Source: an uncultured Mycoplasmatota bacterium
GTDB lineage: Bacteria > Bacillota_I > Bacilli_A > RF39 > UBA660
Assembly: GCA_900544625.1 (NCBI GenBank)
Contig: UQVR01000009.1
Location: forward strand, 1 to 38,879
Length of the DNA: 38,879 nt
Reading direction: 5' to 3'
Both the position numbers and the translations under genes were made by a program. A model generated the notes under the pieces. The model was given only the letters and a program-made list of their open reading frames with translations. It made no database searches and was not told where the DNA came from. Shown piece by piece: positions 1-8,224 of the stretch; position 1 is the first letter of the stretch; each line of letters begins with the position of its first letter.

Positions 1-402
1 TTTGATTTCGTTATCTTCTAACATTTTCACTATTTCTTTTCCTAATTTATCATTATATGGGGTTATTAGTAAACATTTTTTTACATTTCTTAATTTTGAT
101 TCTTCAATTAATGAAATAGTTGGATTTATTTCTTCTACTCCATTTTCTAATGCTGAAGTAGTACAAAAGAATGCATTATAATCAACATTTAAATATTTTA
201 AATCTTTTTTCTTATTATTTATATCTGTAGCAAGATCTTCTAGAAACTTCGATTTATCTTCTTTATAATTTGTTTTATAATCAAGTTTTGATATATAAAA
301 CACACTTTTTTCTATATCAAAATATCCTTTACTAAAAAGTAATTGCAATTCATATTCTACAGTCAAATTAGTTTTAGGAATTAATAACCCTATTTTTTTC
401 AT
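1..402 (-). CDS. Maleate isomerase / Asp-Glu racemase-like protein (C-terminus beyond window)
   Basis: Only the first 134 codons are visible; the gene runs off the left edge. The N-terminus MKKIGLLIPKTNLTVEYEL matches the opening of the maleate isomerase/arylmalonate decarboxylase branch of the Asp/Glu racemase superfamily (pattern GxxxPxxNxTVExEL), and Cys about residue 80 (FFCTTSAL) fits the first catalytic cysteine position of that fold. Enzymes of the group racemise, isomerise or decarboxylate small dicarboxylic acids; the substrate here cannot be told. The ATG overlaps the TGA of the radical SAM gene (ATGA), and GGAGA lies just upstream, so translation is probably coupled. It is the third gene of the HAD/radical SAM operon. 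Family assignment is by motif only. Confidence 0.6.
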   Translation of the reverse strand, partial: MKKIGLLIPKTNLTVEYELQLLFSKGYFDIEKSVFYISKLDYKTNYKEDKSKFLEDLATDINNKKKDLKYLNVDYNAFFCTTSALENGVEEINPTISLIEESKLRNVKKCLLITPYNDKLGKEIVKMLEDNEIK

Positions 403-1908
403 ATTGTTTCTCCAATAATTGTTCTATTACCAATGTATCCAACTACTTTAATTTTATAAAATTCATCTAATTTTAGTTTCTTATTTAAAATTACAACTCT
501 TACTGGACATGTACCCATTTGTCTTAGAATCGAATTACCATCTTTATACATTTCCATTCTTAATTCACTTATTTCTAAACCAATTGGAAAAACCTTTTTT
601 AGCATTGGAACGATAAATTCATTTTCTATTGTTTTACTCCAAAAATTAAATTCTTCTAAATCTTCTTTGCTATAATTATCAAATTGTTCACCATAAGGAG
701 ATGTTAACTTTCTAACAAAAACTCTTCTTACCCAATTTCCAGAATTTAATATTTTTTTAAAATTATTTAAATTGTGTTTTAGGGTATTTTCATTTTGACC
801 ATCCAATCCATAAATTATATTAATACCAGGAAGTAATTTAGGCAATCCGTTTTTTCCTCTTTCTTTACCATATTTATTAATTATAGATATTGATTTGTGA
901 ATATCATCTAAAGAACCATTTAAATTACATTTTTCTCTTATTATTGGGTCAAATGATTCGATTCCAAATGGTGTAATGTTTCCTGCAGTAGTATATTTAG
1001 CTACTATTTCAGTTATTCTTTTTCCTTCTTCACTGTTAACATTATGAGGACTTACATTATCTATATGTAATGTTTTAATATTTGGACAAGCACTCCAAAT
1101 TCCTTTAAACAAGTTTTCTATTTCTTCTACATCACAATTTTTATAAGAATAAAAATTTGGTTGCCTTCCTAATCTAAAATATAAGGCTCCATTATCATAT
1201 AAACTTTTAATTTCATCTATAATATCTTCTTTTTTCCTATATTGTAACGGCAAACCTCTCATACCTTCTATACAAAATGTACAACCAGGATTTCTATTGC
1301 ATCCTGTGGCGGTTTCGATTTCAATTACAACTGGTCTGTCTAGTTGTTCTAATATACTTGATGAATCGATTGCAATTTGTCTTAGCTTATCATAATTTGG
1401 TTTAAACTTATTACCACTTTCTCCAATAAAATAATTATAAGTATTACCAAAAATAATATTATTAAACAAATTATTAGGTATTGTTTTCCTAATATTTTCT
1501 CTTGTTAATTCACTTCCACCTAAAGAATAAAATAATAATTTATTAGTTTCTTTTTTACAGAAAAGATTTAATAAATTTTCTACTTCTAAAAAAGTTGGAG
1601 GTTCCGCAGATACATACTCATATTTAACAAAACATCCCATTACAACATAAATGTTTGTTGCATTTTTTAATATTTCTGAAACACTATTAGCATTTCTTGT
1701 CATGTTTATTATTCTTTTATTATATGAATTATTAAAATGTTTTTCTCCAGTTGCAAAACGCAAATCATCAATATTTAAATAATAATAATTAATATTTTTA
1801 TTTTTTAAAACACCTGCTATATATCTAGAATGTACACTTAAATATGGTGGTACCCCCTAATCCTGATGGCTCATCTGTATAACAATCTATTATTACATCA
1901 TATTTCAT
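399..1908 (-). pseudogene. B12-binding radical SAM protein, split by a +1 frameshift
   Basis: The intact reading starts at ATG 1908 (GGAGG 8 bases upstream) with MKYDVIIDCYTDEPSGLG, then must change frame at a run of five G (plus-strand C at 1853-1857) to continue VPPYLSVHSRYIAG and on to the stop at 399. With four G the protein would be one 502-aa chain. The N-terminal DEPSGLGVPPYL...RYIAG motif and the later radical SAM cysteines C203, C209, C212 (CX5CX2C, in CNRNPGCTFC) resemble the B12-domain radical SAM group around archaeal MJ_0865, as far as I recall; function is unknown. It sits 13 bases after the HAD gene and overlaps the next gene by ATGA. The frameshift may be real decay, phase variation or a sequencing error; without it the downstream part would need an internal TTG near 1763. 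Confidence 0.75.
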
Positions 1909-1921
1909 CTTAAATTCCTCC

Positions 1922-2416
1922 TTAATCAATTAAAGTTATAACATGAAATGGAATTACCCTTTCTTTTAATTCTGACAATGCTAAAAATAATATATCATGT
2001 GTATCATCAATTAGAATAGCTAATTCACATTCGTTTGAATTCATTTTTTCTCTTATTTTATCTATTTTTACTTTCTTTCTAGATTCAAAGTTTTGTGATA
2101 TAACAAAACTTCTATTTTTTTCTTTAATAAATGGCATATATTTATCAAGCCACAAACTTTTTTCTTTTGCTTGTTCTTTATATAAGCATGAACTTAATAT
2201 AAACATTTCACAATCTATTTCCTCATTAATTCTTTGCAAATTATTTATTGTAGTATATATAGGCCTTTTATTTAAATATAATCCTGGCTTATTACTTTTT
2301 ATGTTTTCTCCTTCACCAAATCTATAGTCAGCTACAACTCCATCCATGTCTACAAAAATAGCAATTTTTTTAGAATTATCTTCTATTATTTTCTTAATTT
2401 CTTCTAGCAAATACAT
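1922..2416 (-). CDS. HAD-superfamily phosphatase, 5'-nucleotidase (NT5C)-like
   Basis: A 164-aa protein starting at ATG 2416, chosen because GGAGGT lies five bases upstream; a longer in-frame reading has no ribosome site. Residues 20-30 give the HAD motif I FVDMDGVVADY (nucleophile D23, acid D25), which is the form seen in 5'(3')-deoxyribonucleotidase-like proteins, and ILIDDTHD near residue 138 supplies the acidic motif III/IV. It probably removes a phosphate from a small metabolite or nucleotide in the cytoplasm. First gene of the operon with the B12/radical SAM protein and the racemase-like gene, behind a good promoter at 2438-2466. Confidence 0.7.
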   Translation of the reverse strand: MYLLEEIKKIIEDNSKKIAIFVDMDGVVADYRFGEGENIKSNKPGLYLNKRPIYTTINNLQRINEEIDCEMFILSSCLYKEQAKEKSLWLDKYMPFIKEKNRSFVISQNFESRKKVKIDKIREKMNSNECELAILIDDTHDILFLALSELKERVIPFHVITLID

Positions 2417-2437
2417 AGGGCACCTCCAATTAACTAC

Positions 2438-2466
2438 ATTATAACACAAGTATGAGATTTTTTTAA
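2438..2466 (-). promoter_or_regulatory. SigA-type promoter of the HAD/radical SAM operon
   Basis: On the minus strand TTAAAA (2461-2466) and TATAAT (2438-2443) are 17 bases apart, with a TG one base before the -10. It lies 22 bases before the ATG of the HAD gene. Confidence 0.6.
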
Positions 2467-2551
2467 TATTATCAAAAAGATTATGAATATTTAATACAAA
2501 TTATAAGCAAATGTCTTTTTCAGATGGAAGCATCTTTTTTCTATAAACATT

Positions 2552-2716
2552 TTAATCTACCATAAATATAACATCTTCAGCATCATTAAAGCCTTTAATA
2601 TAACCATTAGTTAAAAATTTATGTTTTCTAAAATCAACAATATCTTTAAGTTTAATTCTACATATTTTTCCATACAAAACATCAACTTCATCTAAATAAC
2701 AATTTAACTTCCACAA
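2552..2716 (-). CDS. Small hypothetical protein (54 aa), doubtful
   Basis: An open frame with a TTG start at 2716 preceded by AAGGA at good spacing; the reading can be extended to 2785 without a ribosome site. The product (WKLNCYLDEVDVLYGK...) resembles nothing I recognise. No promoter or terminator stands out, and it lies in a 650-base stretch between operons that also holds other stray ORFs, so this may be a gene remnant. Confidence 0.3.
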   Translation of the reverse strand: MWKLNCYLDEVDVLYGKICRIKLKDIVDFRKHKFLTNGYIKGFNDAEDVIFMVD

Positions 2717-2849
2717 TATATTCCTTATAAAATATTTTTTAAAAGTCCAAATTAGAAGATTTATCACAGAGTTCAAGAAGTGCATTTGTAAGACAATTTA
2801 GATTTTTAACACGTAAACTTGATTTAACTAGTAAATGTAAAAAAGAACA

Positions 2850-2990
2850 ATGACAAGATATGAAAGAGAAGATATAAAACTAAAAGATGAATGGTTAACG
2901 GAAATAGTGAACATTTTAAATGTAAATATTAATTCAATAAAAAAGTATGATTATAACAAACTAATAAATTCAATTTATACTTTGATGTGA
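2850..2990 (+). CDS. Small hypothetical ORF (46 aa), doubtful
   Basis: ATG at 2850 to TGA at 2990 on the plus strand, product beginning MTRYEREDIKLKDEWL, mildly acidic and helical in look. There is no clear Shine-Dalgarno site and no family I recognise. It may be a gene remnant; 2720-3060 otherwise holds nothing I can support. Confidence 0.2.
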   Translation: MTRYEREDIKLKDEWLTEIVNILNVNINSIKKYDYNKLINSIYTLM

Positions 2991-3058
2991 TTAGAAGTCT
3001 AACAATATCACGCACAGATATTTTGTATTATACACTATATAATACATGAAAATGCCAA

Positions 3059-3100
3059 ATAAAAAAGCGCCAAATTAACACATTTATGTTATTTGACGTT
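3059..3100 (-). terminator. Rho-independent terminator after pheT
   Basis: On the minus strand CGTCAAAT-AACA pairs with TGTTAATTTGGCG (one G-U, one bulge), followed by C and six T. It ends the pheST transcript just after the pheT stop. Confidence 0.75.
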
Positions 3101-3111
3101 TTATTGTTATA

Positions 3112-5535
3112 TTATTCTTCTCTTAATTTAGCTCCACATCTTTTACTTAATGAAGAAAGTATTCTTTCCATCTTATCATTTATTTCTTCCATAGTCATTG
3201 TACTACCTTCATTAATCATACGCACTTTAAATGTAACAGACTTTTTACCTTCAGGAATTTGATTTCCACGATATTCATCTACGAATTCAACTTCTTTAAC
3301 TTTCCCTTTAACAGTTTGTTCAATTATTGCCCAACTTACAGATTCATCAACTAAGATTGACAAGTCTTTTTCAACTAAAGGTAGTTCAGGTAAATGTTCA
3401 AACTTATTATCTCTAGAAGCAAATGGAATTAATTCTTCCATATTTAATTCAAATATAGCTACATTAGTTCTTTTGATTTTTACATCATTCATAGCTTTAA
3501 TTGATAATAACCCTAGAGAACCAATTATATTACCATTTAATGTTATATTTAAATTTGCATTAACATCAGCCCAGCTTGGTTTATCTCCCACTTCTAGTTT
3601 TATTGAATCCATATGAGCATATCTAGACATTTCTTCTAAAACACCTTTTAATTCAAAGAATATTTCTTTAGCATTCTTACCGATGATTGCACCAGCAAGA
3701 TGTTTATTTTGAACAGGTAATATTTCATCATCACTTGATGGTCTATAATCACCTTTTTTAAAAGTTTCGGCACATTCAAAGATTTTAAATGAGTCATAAT
3801 ATCTTAGGTTTTTAACAGTTGCCTCAAGTAATCCAGGGATAAGGGATGTTCTTAAATTTGCAAGTTCAGGTGCCGGAGGTGTTGCAAGTCTAATTGCATC
3901 ATCAGTTGAAATCCCTGCTGCATTAATATATTTTTCGTCTATCCAAGGATATGTAAATATTTCATAAAATCCACATCTATTAGCTAAATATTCCATTATT
4001 CTTTTTTCTAATAATACTTTTCTTTGATTAATAGAGTGTTCAATGGTTATATCAATAGGTTTTGCTTCAAATGAATCAAAACTTAATATTCTGGCAATAT
4101 CCCCCATTACATCATCTTTTAAAGATACATCACCAGTTGATCTAAATGTCGGTACTACCACATGATATACATCTTTATTTAAAGTAACTTCATAGCCTAA
4201 AGCGGTAAGAATTCTTTTAATAACCGCATCATCTATTTTCTTACCTAATCTAGTAGTTAAGAAATTCTTACTTACATCTATTTCTTCTTTTTTAGTTTCT
4301 ACTGGATAAACATCAGCAAATTTAACAATTTTACTTTCAGGAAATATTTCCTTAATTAAAGATAAAGCTAAATTTAGTCCTTCATCAACTCTATTAGTAT
4401 CTATTCCCTTTTCATATCTAATAGATGCATCAGTTTTTTCTGCAAATCTTTTGCCTGTTTTTCTAATTGATGCAGCTGGAAAATTTGCAACTTCTAAAAC
4501 AATACCTTTAGTATCAGGTAATATTGAGTCTTTACTACCACCGCGAATACCTGCTAGAGCCATTGCATTTTCAGTATCACAAATAACCAAATCATCAGTA
4601 GTTAACTTAATAGAATTATGGTCAAGTAACAATAATTCTTCACCAACTTTAGCATTCCTAACAACTATTTTTTCTCCACTAACATGAGTTTTATCAAAAG
4701 CATGAAGAGGTTGTCCAACAGCAAACATAACATAATTTGTAATATCTACAATTGCGTTAATTGGTCTTCCACCACATTTAACAAGTAAAGATTGCATCCA
4801 CATTGGTGATTGTTTTTCATAAATTCCATCAATTTCAACTGCTGCATATCTGTAGCATTTTGATGGTTCTTTTATTTCTACATCATATTTTGGTAAATTC
4901 TTATCAATTTCATATGTTTCTTGTGCTTTTAATGGAACATCGTATATCGCAGATAATTCACGAGCAATACCATAATGTCCCCATAAATCCGGTCTATTTG
5001 ATAATGACTTATTATCTATTTCTAATACTGTATCGTTCATATCAACAACATCAGCAATATTATCACCAGGGGCACATTTTATACCACTTAAATCTATTAT
5101 TTCTGATTCATCTTTAGCGGGAAAGAAATCACTTAAGAAAACTTCTTCAGATGCACAAATCATACCATAAGATGATACTCCACGCATTTTAGTTTCTTTA
5201 ATTACTACGGGATCACCTACACCATGCCAAATAACTTCAGCTCCAGGTTTACAAACAACAACTAATTCATCTTTGTAAAGATTAGAACCTCCACATACAA
5301 TTTGAACATTTTTATCTTCACCAATATCAACCATACATACTTTTAATTTATCAGCATCTGGATGATTATTTACTTCAACTATTTTACCTACAATAATATC
5401 ATGAAACTTTTTAGCAGTTTCCTCAACACTTTCAACTTCAACAGTTCTAAGCGTTAAATCATATGCTATTTGTTCATTTGTTAAATGTTCTGGTAAATCT
5501 ATATATTTTTTTACTAAATTTAATGATACTCTCAT
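3112..5535 (-). CDS. pheT: Phenylalanine-tRNA ligase beta subunit
   Basis: An 807-aa protein of full family length. Residues about 40-150 form the tRNA-binding (EMAP/CsaA-like) domain with HPDADKLKVCMVDIG; the B3/B4 editing and B5 domains follow, and residues about 715-807 are the anticodon-binding FDX-ACB domain (LPLVEKDLSILVDESV). With PheS it forms the (alpha-beta)2 enzyme that charges tRNA-Phe and edits mischarged Tyr. AAGGAGG precedes the ATG, which lies 10 bases after the pheS stop, so the two genes share one T-box-controlled transcript. Confidence 0.97.
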   Translation of the reverse strand: MRVSLNLVKKYIDLPEHLTNEQIAYDLTLRTVEVESVEETAKKFHDIIVGKIVEVNNHPDADKLKVCMVDIGEDKNVQIVCGGSNLYKDELVVVCKPGAEVIWHGVGDPVVIKETKMRGVSSYGMICASEEVFLSDFFPAKDESEIIDLSGIKCAPGDNIADVVDMNDTVLEIDNKSLSNRPDLWGHYGIARELSAIYDVPLKAQETYEIDKNLPKYDVEIKEPSKCYRYAAVEIDGIYEKQSPMWMQSLLVKCGGRPINAIVDITNYVMFAVGQPLHAFDKTHVSGEKIVVRNAKVGEELLLLDHNSIKLTTDDLVICDTENAMALAGIRGGSKDSILPDTKGIVLEVANFPAASIRKTGKRFAEKTDASIRYEKGIDTNRVDEGLNLALSLIKEIFPESKIVKFADVYPVETKKEEIDVSKNFLTTRLGKKIDDAVIKRILTALGYEVTLNKDVYHVVVPTFRSTGDVSLKDDVMGDIARILSFDSFEAKPIDITIEHSINQRKVLLEKRIMEYLANRCGFYEIFTYPWIDEKYINAAGISTDDAIRLATPPAPELANLRTSLIPGLLEATVKNLRYYDSFKIFECAETFKKGDYRPSSDDEILPVQNKHLAGAIIGKNAKEIFFELKGVLEEMSRYAHMDSIKLEVGDKPSWADVNANLNITLNGNIIGSLGLLSIKAMNDVKIKRTNVAIFELNMEELIPFASRDNKFEHLPELPLVEKDLSILVDESVSWAIIEQTVKGKVKEVEFVDEYRGNQIPEGKKSVTFKVRMINEGSTMTMEEINDKMERILSSLSKRCGAKLREE

Positions 5536-5545
5536 TTTATCCTCC

Positions 5546-6583
5546 TTATTTAAATTGTTTTAAGAAACGCAAATCACTACTATGGAAAAGTCTTACATCA
5601 TCTACTCCATAACGCATCATTACTAATCTATCTAATCCAATATTAATATAAAATCCTGTCCATTCATCTGGATTAAGTTTGGCAGATTTAAGTACATTCG
5701 GATGAATTACTCCACCAGGCATAACTTCTATCCAACCATTATGATTACATACCTTACAACCTACTCCACCACAAACAAGACATTCCATATCAATTTCATA
5801 ACCAGGTTCTGTAAATGGGAAGAAACCTTCTCTCATTCTTGTATTGATTTTTCTTCCAAAAACTTTTTCTAAAATAGTTTGAATCATTACCATACCAGAT
5901 GAAAAAGATATATCTTTATCAACAATTAAGGCTTCATATTGATAGAAAGCTCTTTCATGTCTAGCATCAGTTGTTTCATTTCTAAAAACTTTACCAGGAT
6001 ACACAAATCTAGCTGGTGCTCCATGCTTTAGTAAATATCTTACTGAACCACCCGTTAAATGAGGTTTTAAACAAAGTCTTTGTGCACCCTCTTTATCTTC
6101 AGTTCCTTCAATCCAATATGTATCCATAGATTGACGAGCTGGATGATCCTTAGCAAAGTTCAAATTATCAAATGCATATTCTTCACTACTTATATCATCT
6201 TCAGTATAAACTTCAAAACCAAGTGATAAAAATGCTTCATTTAAATCATTACGCATTTGTGTAATTGGATGTAATGCTCCAGCATTGACTTTTTTTCCAG
6301 GTACTGTTAAATCAATTGGTTCATCTAAAACACTCATAGATGCAATAATTTCTTCTTCCTTACTTGCTAGTTTTTCTTGAAACACATTTTTAATTTCCGT
6401 AGTCATCATTCCTACACTTTTTTTATCTTCTAAAGCTAGACTCCCCATATTTTTCATAACATCAGCAAGTTCACTTTTCTTACCCATCAAATCTTTTCTT
6501 ACATCTTCAAGTTCTTGAATAGTTTTAGTAGCATCAATTTTTTCTAAACCTATCTCCCTTATTTTTTCTAACTTTTCTTTCAT
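5546..6583 (-). CDS. pheS: Phenylalanine-tRNA ligase alpha subunit
   Basis: A 345-aa protein (MKEKLEKIREIGLEKI...), the usual length in Bacilli. The N-terminal coiled coil binds tRNA; class II motifs follow: motif 2 FRNETTDARHERAFYQYE and motif 3 GLDRLVMMRYG. The cysteine-bearing loop CLVCGGVGCKVC near residue 270 is typical of Bacillota PheS. ATG 6583 is chosen because AAGGA lies upstream; a longer in-frame reading to 6661 would run into the T-box terminator and is not real. Expression should rise when uncharged tRNA-Phe binds the leader. Confidence 0.97.
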   Translation of the reverse strand: MKEKLEKIREIGLEKIDATKTIQELEDVRKDLMGKKSELADVMKNMGSLALEDKKSVGMMTTEIKNVFQEKLASKEEEIIASMSVLDEPIDLTVPGKKVNAGALHPITQMRNDLNEAFLSLGFEVYTEDDISSEEYAFDNLNFAKDHPARQSMDTYWIEGTEDKEGAQRLCLKPHLTGGSVRYLLKHGAPARFVYPGKVFRNETTDARHERAFYQYEALIVDKDISFSSGMVMIQTILEKVFGRKINTRMREGFFPFTEPGYEIDMECLVCGGVGCKVCNHNGWIEVMPGGVIHPNVLKSAKLNPDEWTGFYINIGLDRLVMMRYGVDDVRLFHSSDLRFLKQFK

Positions 6584-6608
6584 AATATCCTTCCTTTTCA
6601 TCGGTACA

Positions 6609-6830
6609 AAAATATAAAAACGAGCAAACATCCTAAAAGGACGAATTGCTCGTGGTACCACCTTTTTTTATAGTATTTCTACTACCTCAAATAGATTAAC
6701 GCTCTTACACGATTTGACTCCATTATTGAAATTCATTAATTTATCTTTTTGTTGTAGTTCTCAATCAATGACTACAATTCCCTGTACAAAGGCTTAAATT
6801 AACTACTTAGACAACTTCTTCGTCAATTAC
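6609..6830 (-). promoter_or_regulatory. T-box riboswitch (Phe) of pheST
   Basis: The conserved T-box GGTGGTACCACG (6651-6662) is followed by the terminator hairpin CGAGCAA...TTGCTCG (6621-6652) and a T run. Upstream is a long stem I region; a UUC codon (plus-strand gaa 6728-6730) followed by A in an AATTTCA context fits the specifier loop for tRNA-Phe. Uncharged tRNA-Phe would stabilise the antiterminator and turn on pheST. The T-box and terminator are certain; the exact specifier position is my reading. Confidence 0.92.
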
Positions 6831-6836
6831 TCCTTG

Positions 6837-6865
6837 ATTATATTACTTTTTTTTATGTTTGTCAA
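6837..6865 (-). promoter_or_regulatory. Consensus SigA promoter of pheST
   Basis: TTGACA (6860-6865) and TATAAT (6837-6842) on the minus strand with a 17-base spacer: a perfect match at both boxes. Transcription would start near 6830, at the T-box leader. Confidence 0.9.
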
Positions 6866-6922
6866 ATAATTTATTTTCTTGTTTTTAAGTAATTAATTTA
6901 GCAACGTTTTATTGCTTTTTCA

Positions 6923-6951
6923 TTTACATAAAGCCACATTTTTGATATAAT
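6923..6951 (+). promoter_or_regulatory. Promoter of RNA repeat copy 1
   Basis: TTTACA (6923-6928), 17 bases, TATAAT (6946-6951), with an extended -10 TGA just before. Start near 6958, at the 5' arm of the closing helix. Diverges from the pheS promoter. Confidence 0.75.
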
Positions 6952-7232
6952 TATTTCATGGAAACTATTTGATTGTTGAGTGTTACCGAGCCTGACATAT
7001 TTACTTACCTCTCTATCAGGGGTTTTGGATTTTATGAAAGGGGTGGTACTTATTGTAATTAAATACTTTAAGGATTTTTTAATGAAACTTTTACATTCAT
7101 TAAAAAAATGTTTATTTGTGATAGTTAATATCCAAATAAACATCCAAATAAATAAACGGTAACATTCAACAAACCAAAATCAAATGTTTCCTTTTTTAAT
7201 ATATGAAATTTTATCTCATATATATTTATATT
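6932..7232 (+). repeat. Tandem repeat copy 1: structured RNA / type I toxin-like locus
   Basis: This ~300-base unit recurs at 7259-7559 (period 327) with only a few differences, all in its first ~90 bases. The presumed transcript 6958-7197 is closed by a helix of its ends: GGAAAC/GTTTCC (6 pairs), ATTTGAT/ATCAAAT (7), then 15 pairs between TGTTGAGTGTTACCG (5') and CGGTAACATTCAACA (3') with one G-U. A T run (7192-7197) follows. Inside are an ACCTCT/AGGGGT hairpin and an 11-bp perfect hairpin (7108-7118 with 7133-7143). A short ORF lies within. Confidence 0.75.
7034..7162 (+). CDS. Candidate small toxin-like peptide, copy 1 (42 aa)
   Basis: ATG 7034 to TAA 7162 encodes a hydrophobic then basic peptide: MKGVVLIVIKYFKDFL, then a second hydrophobic stretch CLFVIVNIQINI and a KR end. 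An inner ATG (26-aa form) or a GTG next to AAAGGGG are other possible starts. The nucleotide sequence is identical in copy 2. Size, hydrophobicity and the mRNA's 5'-3' pairing recall type I toxins, but no antisense RNA promoter could be pinned down and I know no homologue. It may be that the RNA, not the peptide, is the product. Confidence 0.4.
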   Translation: MKGVVLIVIKYFKDFLMKLLHSLKKCLFVIVNIQINIQINKR

Positions 7233-7258
7233 ATCATATTTTTAATCCAAATGCAAGT

Positions 7259-7559
7259 AGCCACATTTTTGTTATAATTATTTCATGGAAACTATTTGAT
7301 TGTTGAGTGTTACCGAACCTGACATATTTACTTACCTCTCTATTGGGGGTTTTGGATTTTATGAAAGGGGTGGTACTTATTGTAATTAAATACTTTAAGG
7401 ATTTTTTAATGAAACTTTTACATTCATTAAAAAAATGTTTATTTGTGATAGTTAATATCCAAATAAACATCCAAATAAATAAACGGTAACATTCAACAAA
7501 CCAAAATCAAATGTTTCCTTTTTTAATATATGAAATTTTATCTCATATATATTTATATA
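7259..7559 (+). repeat. Tandem repeat copy 2: structured RNA / type I toxin-like locus
   Basis: Second copy of the unit at 6932-7232. It keeps the extended -10 TGTTATAAT (TATAAT 7273-7278), though its -35 is weak. The closing helix (7287-7315 with 7484-7518) and T run (7519-7524) are unchanged. In the ACCTCT hairpin the other arm changes from AGGGGT to GGGGGT, which keeps pairing by U-G; this compensates rather than breaks the stem. It converges on the gene at 7601-8218. Confidence 0.75.
7361..7489 (+). CDS. Candidate small toxin-like peptide, copy 2 (42 aa)
   Basis: Identical in nucleotide sequence to the ORF at 7034-7162. The perfect conservation of the ORF while the 5' leader has drifted may mean selection on peptide or RNA, or just a recent duplication or gene conversion. 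Confidence 0.4.
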   Translation: MKGVVLIVIKYFKDFLMKLLHSLKKCLFVIVNIQINIQINKR

Positions 7560-7600
7560 TTACCATAATTTATTATTAATTATCAACATCTTTTTTATGT

Positions 7601-8218
7601 TTAAATATTTTTCTTACTCGCTAATTTTTCTTCATCAAACATTCCATAAACTGGACTTGCATAACTATTTAAAAATATTTTTTCCACAACCTCTTTTGGT
7701 AAATTCCGACTCATACTTTGAATCATAAATTTTTTATACTCTTTAGGATCATATTCATAAATATCAAAATATTCTCTAATACGATGAACACTATAAAATA
7801 AATCTGTTAAATCTAAATCCGCCAAAGTTTGATACCCTTGATTATAACAATACTCTGCTACTCTTTTTACACAATCCGCAAAATGAAAACCACCAATTAC
7901 AATTGTATCAAAATCCCCTAATTGTTTTATCAAATATTCTTCACTCGGATATTTAACTTTATCTTCATCTTTTTTAGTTGCCTCTTCAAATGATACATCC
8001 GTTGTTATTATTTTATCTGTAGCATCAGGTATAACTCCAAATATATTCTTTTCAGGATACATTGCAAATACAACTTGATAACCATTTTCTCGATATCTTT
8101 TTTCTATACATTCATTTAACACTCTATAACAATGATCGAATTCATCTTCATCTAACAAACGATCATAATCACAACAAAATTCACGAAATGGATATAAACA
8201 TAAAAATATTTTTTTCAA
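7601..8218 (-). CDS. Hypothetical protein, 205 aa
   Basis: TTG start at 8218 with AAGGTGATT upstream, overlapping the rlmCD stop region (6 bases between genes), so it is co-transcribed. The protein starts MKKIFLCLYPFREFCCDYD. Residues about 100-135, DFDTIVIGGFHFADCVKRVAEYCYNQGYQTL, look like the CV-helix region of isochorismatase-fold hydrolases, but the catalytic Asp and Lys of that family are not evident, so the likeness is weak. No signal peptide or membrane segment. Function unknown. Confidence 0.75.
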   Translation of the reverse strand: MKKIFLCLYPFREFCCDYDRLLDEDEFDHCYRVLNECIEKRYRENGYQVVFAMYPEKNIFGVIPDATDKIITTDVSFEEATKKDEDKVKYPSEEYLIKQLGDFDTIVIGGFHFADCVKRVAEYCYNQGYQTLADLDLTDLFYSVHRIREYFDIYEYDPKEYKKFMIQSMSRNLPKEVVEKIFLNSYASPVYGMFDEEKLASKKNI

Positions 8219-8224
8219 ATTAAA

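Noticed and set aside
2523..2540. AGATG-GAAG-CATCT hairpin with T run on the plus strand
   Set aside because: Five-pair stem only, and no plus-strand gene upstream to end.
4451..5117. Plus-strand ORFs inside pheT (4451-4687 and 4803-5117)
   Set aside because: Low-complexity antisense readings of a strongly conserved gene.
6584..6661. N-terminal extension of PheS
   Set aside because: It would be translated from within the T-box terminator; ATG 6583 has the ribosome site and the normal protein length.
6898..7143. Minus-strand ORF (81 aa) over repeat copy 1, and its twin at 7234-7470
   Set aside because: Shadow of the plus-strand unit; no promoter or ribosome site on that strand, and its length differs between copies.
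6960..7191. The repeat unit as a MITE or retron
   Set aside because: No target-site duplication, the promoter lies outside the inverted repeat but is duplicated with it, and no reverse transcriptase is near.
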